From a bacterium (GTDB lineage Bacteria; JAMCPX01): a stretch of DNA of 20,754 bases. Below, piece after piece: positions 15,085-20,754 of the stretch. The notes under the pieces were generated by a model that saw only the letters and a program-made list of their open reading frames with translations, did not search any database and was not told where the DNA came from. How positions within the stretch are numbered: the first letter of the stretch is position 1; each line of letters starts with the position of its first letter. Position numbers and translations under genes: made by a program. The stretch lies in assembly GCA_021789095.1 (NCBI GenBank), contig JAJYJX010000016.1, positions 1 through 20,754 on the forward strand, written 5' to 3'.

Positions 15085-16530
15085 ATGGGCGAAAAAATAG
15101 TAATTCAACCTGTTACAAGGATTGAAGGACACGCAAAGATTACAATACAGCTTAATGATGCAGGGAATGTTGAGAATAGCTGGGTTAATGTTATAGAGCT
15201 TAGAGGATTTGAAAAGTTCTGCATAGGGAAGCCTGTTGAAGAGTTACCAAGGATTGTTACAAGTATCTGTGGTGTATGTCCATGGTCGCATCACCTTGCG
15301 AGTGCCAAGGCATGTGATGCGGTATTCGGTGTGGAAATACCATCTGCCGGCAAAAAATTGAGAGAACTCTGCAATTCAATAGCATATACAGAAGAGCATA
15401 TCCTTCACTTCTATTTTCTGGCCGGTTCAGACTTCGTTATTGGTCCGGATGCTGATTATTCGATAAGGAATGTTATAGGTATTGCTCGTAAGATGCCCGA
15501 TGTTGCAAAAAGGGTCGTCAGGTGCAGATGGCTTGGTGCTCAGATGCTGGAGATAGTGTCGGGAAAATCTATCCATCCGGTAACAGCTGTACCCGGCGGG
15601 TTCAGCAAGCCCCTGAGAAAAGATGAGGTTGAGAGATTGAAACCAATGGCACGGGAGGTTCTTGATCTCGCTCAGTTTACAATGGACTATGCAAAAAAGA
15701 ACATATTCCCCCAATACCTTAATGTGGTAAAGACACTCGGTGTTATACAAACAGGCTTCCTCGCAACGGTAAAGAATGACGGTGCGCTTGAACTTTATAA
15801 CGGGATTCTCAGGATGATGACGCCGGACGGGAAGTATGAGGATTTTACCTATGACAGGTACACTGATTATATAGCAGAACACGTAGAACCATGGTCGTAT
15901 CTGAAATTCCCTTACATGAAAAAGGCAGGCGGGTTTTCAATGGATCTTAATAACCCTGTTGGCATATACCGCACCAATACACTTGCCAGGATCAATGTAT
16001 GCGATAAGATATCAACACCTCTTGCACAGATAGAACTTGAAGAATTCAGAAAGAACTTTGGGAGACCAGCACAACTTACGCTTCTGTACCACTGGGCAAG
16101 ATTGATAGAGCTGCTTCATAATGCAGAAAGGGCAGTTGAGTTGTTAAATGGTCCGGAGATAACGAGCATTGATATCAGGAAGCTTGTGGTACCCAGGGCA
16201 GCACGGGGTGTCGGCTGTGTCGAGGCCCCGCGGGGCACGCTGATCCATGACTATGAAACAGACTCAAACGGGATCGTGACAAATGTGAACCTGATCGTCG
16301 GAACCACACACAATAATGCTCCAATAAATATGTCGGTGAAAAAGGCAGCCATGCAGGTTATAAAAGACGGAGAATACGATGAAGGAATACTGAACAGGAT
16401 CGAGATGGCAATACGCGCATACGACCCGTGTATGTCCTGTGCAACGCACGATATAGATGGAACACTGCCGGTGAAGATCAACATAGTAGATAAGAAAATG
16501 AATGTAATCGGCACACTAAAAAACTTTTAG
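15085..16530 (+). CDS. mvhA: [NiFe] hydrogenase large (catalytic) subunit, group 3c-like (MvhA type)
   Basis: A 481-residue catalytic subunit that binds the Ni-Fe(CN)2CO centre and interconverts H2 with protons and electrons. The L1 motif SICGVCPWSHH gives Cys62 and Cys65, and the C-terminal motif DPCMSCATH gives Cys449 and Cys452, the four expected metal ligands. RIEGHAKI (12-19) is the usual N-terminal signature. Maturation should cleave after His455 and remove a 26-residue tail, typical of group 3 enzymes; the protease gene follows 57 bases downstream. GGAGGG stands before the start. The neighbourhood with mvhD, mvhG and hdrA points to group 3c, but HoxH-like group 3d enzymes also sit with NuoEF-type partners; the presence of MvhD decides for 3c. 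Confidence 0.96.
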   Translation: MGEKIVIQPVTRIEGHAKITIQLNDAGNVENSWVNVIELRGFEKFCIGKPVEELPRIVTSICGVCPWSHHLASAKACDAVFGVEIPSAGKKLRELCNSIAYTEEHILHFYFLAGSDFVIGPDADYSIRNVIGIARKMPDVAKRVVRCRWLGAQMLEIVSGKSIHPVTAVPGGFSKPLRKDEVERLKPMAREVLDLAQFTMDYAKKNIFPQYLNVVKTLGVIQTGFLATVKNDGALELYNGILRMMTPDGKYEDFTYDRYTDYIAEHVEPWSYLKFPYMKKAGGFSMDLNNPVGIYRTNTLARINVCDKISTPLAQIELEEFRKNFGRPAQLTLLYHWARLIELLHNAERAVELLNGPEITSIDIRKLVVPRAARGVGCVEAPRGTLIHDYETDSNGIVTNVNLIVGTTHNNAPINMSVKKAAMQVIKDGEYDEGILNRIEMAIRAYDPCMSCATHDIDGTLPVKINIVDKKMNVIGTLKNF

Positions 16531-16587
16531 CGGTCTGCATCCGGATAGTTAAAATATGGTTTTTGATAAGTTAACGCGGGATGAAAG

Positions 16588-17079
16588 ATGGATGATGTTA
16601 CATTGTCTTATTATATAAAACCTGTGCTTGTACTTGGATGCGGCAATCTGCTCTTTGGGGATGACGGCTTTGGCCCAAAGGTTGTAGAATACCTGAAAGA
16701 GAATTGCCCTGTACCGGACCATGTCGCCATAGTTGATGCCGGAACAGGTGTAAGGGATATATTGTTTGATATCGCCATAAGCGAAAGAAAGCCGAGGAAG
16801 ATTATTATCATTGATGCAATGGATGCAGGAAAGGAGCCGGGAGAAATTTTTGAACTGGATGTTTCTCAGATCCCGCAGAAAAAGATAGACGATTTTTCAA
16901 TGCATCAGCTGCCAACATCAAATTTGCTCAGGGAGTTAAAAGAGTTGTGCTCTATAGATGTAAAGATAATCTCTGTGCAGGTGGAGCATATCCCTGATGT
17001 GGTCTCGCCGGGTATTTCTGCATCACTTGTAGGTTCTGTCCGTGACGTATGCGAAAAAGTTCTCAAGGAGTGTGTATAA
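16588..17079 (+). CDS. [NiFe] hydrogenase maturation endopeptidase (HyaD/HycI/FrhD family)
   Basis: A 163-residue nickel-dependent protease that trims the C-terminus of the large subunit after nickel insertion. The N-terminal motif GCGNLLFGDDGFGP (17-30) supplies the first metal ligand (Asp26 where many members have Glu). The second is expected in IIDAMD (Asp79) and the third is a His near MHQLP (His106). VDAGTG (49-54) is also typical. The start is preceded only by a weak GGGATGAAAG; an earlier ATG at 16580 ends at once. The gene lies directly after the large subunit, and its last bases provide the AAGGAG ribosome site for hypA, whose ATG follows the stop immediately. The target is most likely the adjacent large subunit. 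Confidence 0.92.
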   Translation: MDDVTLSYYIKPVLVLGCGNLLFGDDGFGPKVVEYLKENCPVPDHVAIVDAGTGVRDILFDIAISERKPRKIIIIDAMDAGKEPGEIFELDVSQIPQKKIDDFSMHQLPTSNLLRELKELCSIDVKIISVQVEHIPDVVSPGISASLVGSVRDVCEKVLKECV

Positions 17080-17328
17080 ATGCATGAATTGAAGATCACA
17101 GAGGCTGTAATAGAAGAGATAATTGCCCAGGCGCATAGTCACGACTTGAAAAAAATAGAAAAGGTGGTCCTTTCGCTGGGCAGTGAAGCAGATTTTACCG
17201 AGGATGAAATAAAATTCTGTTTTGAGACACTTGTAAAAGGCACGTCTCTGGAAGAAGTGGATCTGGAGTTTAAAGAAAGGGAAGGCAGGGAAGGCTTGAT
17301 AATAGAATCAATAGAAGGAGAGAGATAG
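17080..17328 (+). CDS. hypA: HypA-like nickel chaperone lacking the zinc domain
   Basis: An 82-residue protein matching the nickel-binding half of HypA. It begins with the invariant MHE (His2, Glu3), followed by ITEAVIEEIIAQAHSHDLKKIEKVVLSLG and the FCFETLVKGT region; the C-terminal end GLIIESIEGER matches the last strand of HypA. Usual HypA is about 113 residues and carries two CxxC pairs for zinc between these parts; here DLEFKEREGREG leads directly to the last strand and there is no CxxC. The bases at 17260-17328 contain no hidden Cys codons in frame, so this is a clean deletion rather than a frameshift. Nickel delivery with HypB is the family role; no hypB is seen in the window. AAGGAG upstream supports the start. 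Confidence 0.85.
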   Translation: MHELKITEAVIEEIIAQAHSHDLKKIEKVVLSLGSEADFTEDEIKFCFETLVKGTSLEEVDLEFKEREGREGLIIESIEGER

Positions 17329-17338
17329 CATATTTTCT

Positions 17339-19567
17339 ATGACAGCTTTAAACATCTACATTAACGGGACTGTCCAGGGTGTAGGATTCCGTCCATTTGT
17401 CTACAGGCTTGCAAAAGAAATGGAGCTCAATGGATATGTAAGGAATACACCAAAGGGCGTTGAAATACACATAGAGGGGGAGGCATCGCCGGAACTGTTT
17501 TTGAACAGGCTACGTACAGAGGCACCGCCGAATGCAAGGATTGATAAAATAGAAACTACAAATTCAGAGGGTGATGGATTGAAAGACTTCATAATATTTA
17601 CAACGCAGGAGGGAGAAGCTACCGTCTTTGCTCCCCCCGACCTGTTTATCTGTAACGATTGCCTTGAGGAACTTTTTAACCCGGATGACAGAAGATACAG
17701 GTACCCATTCATAAACTGTACAAACTGCGGGCCCAGGTACACGATTATAGAGCGCCTGCCGTACGACAGGCCCAAAACAGCCATGGGTGACTTCAAAATG
17801 TGTTCAGTATGTGAAGGTGAGTATACTGCCCCCGAAAACAGAAGGTTTCACGCAGAACCTAATGCCTGCCCTGAATGCGGGCCGCAGGTATCATTTATAG
17901 AAGACGGAATAAATAGCGGGGACTTAGCAATAGAAAGGGCAGTAAAAAGCATAAGGGAAGGGAAAATAGTTGCAGTTAAAGGGCTCGGCGGTTTCCATAT
18001 AGTATGTGATCCCTTCAATCAACAAACCGTTCGAAGGCTCAGGAATATGAAAAACAGGGAAAGAAAGCCATTCGCACTCATGGCAAGGAGTGTTGAAGCT
18101 GTAAATGAAATAGCCTACTTCAATGATGCAGAAAGAGAGATGCTCATTTCCCCATCAAGGCCGGTTGTGGTGCTCAATAAGAAGATTGATATAGATAATG
18201 TCTGTCCCGGGATTAATACATACGGGATCATGCTCCCTTATACCCCTATCCATGCGCTTATCATGGAGAGAGTACCTGTTATTATAGCAACAAGTGCGAA
18301 TTTCCGTGACAGCCCAATTCTAAGAGACGAAAAAGAAGGCTTACCTGAACTCTCCGACTGTATCCTCACCCATAACAGGGGAATTGTTATGAGATGCGAT
18401 GACAGTGTACTCAAGATTGTGAACGGCAAAAGGATATTCCTCAGGAGGGGAAGAGGGTTTGTACCAGAGCCTGTTGAAATAAACCATAAGTGCCTTTTTA
18501 AGGTCCTTTCTCTCGGAGGTGAGCTGAAAAATACAATAACAATACTGAAAGATGGCTATTTAATAACAAGCCAGTACCTCGGAGATATGGAGGATCTGAG
18601 AAACAGGCGGTATCTGGAAGAAGTTATTGAGCATTTCAGCACCCTTTATTCATTCAGCCCTGATATAATTTCCTGTGATCTCCATCCTGATTTTACAACA
18701 ACAGGAATGGCGGACAGATGGGGGAAACATGCAGTTAAAGTTCAACATCATATTGCACATATATACGCAGTACTCGCAGAATACGGCCTCAGCCCTGAAG
18801 AGCCGTTCCTTGGTGTTGCCTTTGATGGTACGGGGTATGGCGAGGACGGTAATATATGGGGAGGAGAGTTTTTTATAGGCGGAAGCGGAAGGATAAAAAG
18901 GCTTTTGCATCTTAAATATGTCCCCCAGCAGGGAGGCGATCTCTCGGTAAAGGAACCATGGAGGATGGCGTTAAGTTATTTAATCCCGGCTATCGGAGGG
19001 GTCAAAAATATCGGTTTGCTCGGAGCAGTGGAAGATAAAAAGGTAAAATACGCAATGGATGCGATAGCAAAAAAGATTAATTCGCCAATGACATCCTCGA
19101 TGGGAAGATTGTTTGATGCTGTTTCTGCCATTACCGGGATTGCGCCTGTGAGGATTGATTATGAAGCAGAGCCAGCAATGAGGCTCGAAAGCACGGCCTC
19201 GGATGATAACAGAGACTCTTATCAGTTTGATATAAAAGAAGATGAAATAGATATGAAAAGGATGATTGCCGAAATTGTGAATGAAATTGAGAATAAGGAA
19301 GATGTGTCCGTAATATCCGGGAAATTCCATAATACTATTGCCGTGTTAATCGCAACGGTTGCAGCCAACGCCAAAGATAGATTCGGCATAACAAGGATTA
19401 TCCTCAGCGGCGGGGTGTTTCTTAATGCTGTGCTTTTAAAAGCATGCATGTGCGTACTCAATGAAAGCGGCATGGACGTTTATGTCCCTGAGAGATTTTC
19501 ACCCGGAGACGAAGCGATTTCACTTGGTCAGGCTTATTATACTGCGTTAAAATTGGGAAGGGGGTAA
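17339..19567 (+). CDS. hypF: HypF carbamoyltransferase for hydrogenase cyanide ligand synthesis
   Basis: A 742-residue maturation enzyme that turns carbamoyl phosphate into carbamoyl-adenylate and loads it on HypE for the CN ligands of the NiFe site. Domains in order: acylphosphatase-like (about 1-90, VQGVGFRPFVYRLA), two zinc fingers (Cys105/108/127/130 and Cys155/158/177/180), YrdC-like (about 196-380) and the Kae1/TobZ-like carbamoyltransferase (about 385-742) with the metal-binding HHIAH (470-474) and DGTGYGEDGNIWGGEF (496-511). Length and motifs are complete. The ribosome site (AGGAGAGAG) lies rather far from the ATG and ends in the hypA stop region, so the start could be inefficient, but the N-terminus fits the family exactly. 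Confidence 0.96.
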   Translation: MTALNIYINGTVQGVGFRPFVYRLAKEMELNGYVRNTPKGVEIHIEGEASPELFLNRLRTEAPPNARIDKIETTNSEGDGLKDFIIFTTQEGEATVFAPPDLFICNDCLEELFNPDDRRYRYPFINCTNCGPRYTIIERLPYDRPKTAMGDFKMCSVCEGEYTAPENRRFHAEPNACPECGPQVSFIEDGINSGDLAIERAVKSIREGKIVAVKGLGGFHIVCDPFNQQTVRRLRNMKNRERKPFALMARSVEAVNEIAYFNDAEREMLISPSRPVVVLNKKIDIDNVCPGINTYGIMLPYTPIHALIMERVPVIIATSANFRDSPILRDEKEGLPELSDCILTHNRGIVMRCDDSVLKIVNGKRIFLRRGRGFVPEPVEINHKCLFKVLSLGGELKNTITILKDGYLITSQYLGDMEDLRNRRYLEEVIEHFSTLYSFSPDIISCDLHPDFTTTGMADRWGKHAVKVQHHIAHIYAVLAEYGLSPEEPFLGVAFDGTGYGEDGNIWGGEFFIGGSGRIKRLLHLKYVPQQGGDLSVKEPWRMALSYLIPAIGGVKNIGLLGAVEDKKVKYAMDAIAKKINSPMTSSMGRLFDAVSAITGIAPVRIDYEAEPAMRLESTASDDNRDSYQFDIKEDEIDMKRMIAEIVNEIENKEDVSVISGKFHNTIAVLIATVAANAKDRFGITRIILSGGVFLNAVLLKACMCVLNESGMDVYVPERFSPGDEAISLGQAYYTALKLGRG

Positions 19568-19570
19568 ATA

Positions 19571-19807
19571 ATGTGCCTTGGTGTGCCCTTAAGGTTGATT
19601 GAAACAAAAGGTGAGACAGGGACAGCGGAAATGGGAGGAATTAAAATGCGGGTAAATCTTAGCTTTGTTGAGAACCCGAAACCCGGCGACTACGCTATTG
19701 TGCATGCAGGTTTTGCTATAACTATAATGGATGAAAGGTCTGCAGAGGAAACGATGGATGTCATAAGGCGGTGTATAGATATGGGAGATGAAGGGCGTGA
19801 AAAATAA
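19571..19807 (+). CDS. hypC: HypC hydrogenase maturation chaperone
   Basis: A 78-residue chaperone that works with HypD to build the Fe(CN)2CO unit and deliver it to the large subunit. It begins with the invariant MCLGVP; Cys2 becomes the N-terminal functional Cys after Met removal. His45 in IVHAGFAI is the conserved second functional residue. The compact OB-like fold and length are usual. It starts three bases after hypF, behind GGAAGGGGG. After its stop the operon shows its longest gap, 275 bases, before hypD. HypC paralogues such as HybG exist, but the gene's place here gives no reason to prefer that name. Confidence 0.95.
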   Translation: MCLGVPLRLIETKGETGTAEMGGIKMRVNLSFVENPKPGDYAIVHAGFAITIMDERSAEETMDVIRRCIDMGDEGREK

Positions 19808-20082
19808 CCTCAAAAAATTCATTTGAAAAGTAGTGAGGTTTGTGAGGTGAGTGAAAAACCTGCGTCAAACAAAGGTATTCTCCGAATATCGGCAAAAATG
19901 ATAAGACCGGTTGTCTGCATATAAACTTACAGAGGACTTGAAGATGGGTAATATAAAAAAAATTAAGTATCTTAGGCGGATCGCAGGATTGAACGAACAA
20001 GCAAACCTCGCTATTAAACTTTTTGGAATAGCATGATCACGCTGCATACGTTACCAATGCAGGGGAAAAGAGGAGAATACGG
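19808..20082 (+). other. Gap between hypC and hypD with a possible internal promoter
   Basis: No convincing gene. An inverted repeat AACCTCA/TGAGGTT (19806-19812 and 19834-19840) overlaps the hypC end but has a 21-base loop and no T-run. A 30-codon frame from ATG 19944 to a stop at 20036 has a weak purine-rich site, no recognised product and is probably chance. TTGAAC (19989-19994), 17 bases, TATTAA (20012-20017) could be a sigma-70 promoter for hypD. CTGCAT-N9-ATGCAG (20042-20062) is a short inverted repeat shortly before the hypD ribosome site. Confidence 0.4.
19989..20017 (+). promoter_or_regulatory. Candidate internal sigma-70 promoter before hypD
   Basis: TTGAAC and TATTAA each match the consensus boxes at four of six positions with an ideal 17-base spacer. 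Transcription would start near 20024, leaving a leader of about 60 bases to the hypD ATG. It would give basal expression of the downstream maturation genes independent of the sigma-54 promoter. Such matches also occur by chance in AT-rich gaps. Confidence 0.3.
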
Positions 20083-20754
20083 ATGGATGCCGCACTTTTG
20101 AGGGAGGAGACGAGTGTCAGAGCGCTTCTCAGAGAGGTAGAAAATGTACTTGGCAGGCTCGGAAGGGAAATAAAAATTATGGAAATATGCGGCACGCACA
20201 CAATGACAGCTTACAGGAGCGGCCTGGGGAATGCTTTAAGAAAAAAGGGGCTGCACCTTATTGCAGGGCCGGGATGCCCTGTGTGCATTACTCCTGACGG
20301 TGTAGTAGGGGCAGTAGCAAGGTTTGTGCAAGAAAACCCGGGTGTCATAGTCACATCGTTCGGTGACATGCTCAGGGTACCCACAAGCAGCGGCAGCTTG
20401 TTTAACATTGTCCCTGCCAGGGATTCGATGATAAAGGTTATATACTCTCCTGAGGAAGTAGTTGATATAGCGGTATCAAATCAGAAAAAACATATCATTT
20501 TTCTCGCCGTCGGGTTTGAAACAACAATTCCTTCTATTGCGTGGGTGGTAGATGAAGCAGAAAAGAGAAGGGTTAAAAATTTATACCTTGTAACATGCCT
20601 CCGTCTTGTTCCTCCGCCGCTGAGGGCCATACTCGATGGCAGGGAAACACGACTGGATGGCTTTGTATACCCGGGTCATGTAAGTGTGATAATAGGTTCA
20701 AAGCCGTATGAATTTATACCCAAGGAATATGGTATCCCCGGTGCTATTACGGGT
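20083..20754 (+). CDS. hypD: HypD hydrogenase maturation scaffold (C-terminus cut by window edge)
   Basis: The first 224 codons of an iron-sulfur scaffold protein on which, with HypC and HypE, the Fe(CN)2CO group is assembled; full HypD proteins have about 350-380 residues. Visible motifs: EICGTHTMT (Cys36, the proposed Fe-binding Cys), GPGCPVCITP (Cys65, Cys68), TSFGDMLRVP, AVGFETTIP (142-150), CLRLVPPPLRAIL and GFVYPGHVSVIIGS (from 193). The [4Fe-4S] ligands near the C-terminus are outside the window. ATG 20083 follows AGGAG by seven bases, and the N-terminus fits the family. The reading frame remains open to the last base of the window. Confidence 0.95.
   Translation, partial: MDAALLREETSVRALLREVENVLGRLGREIKIMEICGTHTMTAYRSGLGNALRKKGLHLIAGPGCPVCITPDGVVGAVARFVQENPGVIVTSFGDMLRVPTSSGSLFNIVPARDSMIKVIYSPEEVVDIAVSNQKKHIIFLAVGFETTIPSIAWVVDEAEKRRVKNLYLVTCLRLVPPPLRAILDGRETRLDGFVYPGHVSVIIGSKPYEFIPKEYGIPGAITG

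Noticed and set aside
17080-17328. Frameshift as the cause of the short HypA
   Set aside because: The true C-terminal strand of HypA continues in the same frame to the stop, and no Cys-rich segment exists in other frames nearby, so an in-frame deletion fits better.
19944-20036. 30-residue open frame before hypD
   Set aside because: Very short, with a weak ribosome site and no similarity that I recognise; frames of this length are expected by chance.

Overview
The window looks like chromosomal DNA of a strictly anaerobic Gram-negative bacterium of the Desulfobacterota/Nitrospirota kind. This lineage is inferred from gene content only: a group 3c-type [NiFe] hydrogenase linked to HdrA, a QmoC-like membrane subunit, a sigma-54 promoter, and a sensor kinase with c-type haem motifs. 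No rRNA, tRNA, CRISPR array or insertion sequence was seen.

Layout. (1) 1-1541, minus strand: the main part of a membrane sensor histidine kinase, cut by the left edge, with CxxCH and CX4CH motifs in its periplasmic domain. (2) 1542-1779: a short divergent region with a GTATAC-centred palindrome and a spaced inverted repeat. (3) 1780-2454, plus strand: a GntR/FCD regulator. (4) 2508-5188, minus strand: a four-gene ECF-type nickel/cobalt importer (CbiM, PDGLE/CbiN-like, CbiQ, and CbiO with a His-rich tail). (5) 5189-5701: an AT-rich divergent control region with a sigma-70-like promoter for the importer, a 26-bp perfect palindrome, two tandem 16-bp dyads and a textbook sigma-54 promoter facing right. 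(6) 5702 to the right edge, plus strand: one long, tightly packed hydrogenase operon.

The operon encodes, in order: a QmoC/HdrC-like membrane iron-sulfur protein; a fusion of the N-terminal part of HdrA with NuoE; HndB; a NuoF/HndC-type NAD(H)-binding flavoprotein; a 1086-residue fusion of a HoxU/NuoG-like ferredoxin region, the rest of the first HdrA unit and a second HdrA unit; MvhD; an unknown 87-residue protein; the hydrogenase small and large subunits; a maturation protease; a HypA without its zinc domain; HypF; HypC; and HypD, cut by the right edge.

The most striking feature is that the first HdrA unit appears split. Its FAD-binding N-terminus lies on the NuoE fusion protein and the remainder on the ferredoxin fusion protein, with the NuoE, HndB and NuoF segments encoded between the halves. 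No HdrB or separate HdrC is present in the visible part. The set suggests a complex that joins H2 turnover to NAD(H) through NuoEF, to ferredoxin or HdrA flavins, and to the quinone pool through the membrane subunit. That physiology is inferred, not shown. The importer would supply nickel. The haem-type sensor kinase, with a response regulator outside the window, could control the sigma-54 promoter.
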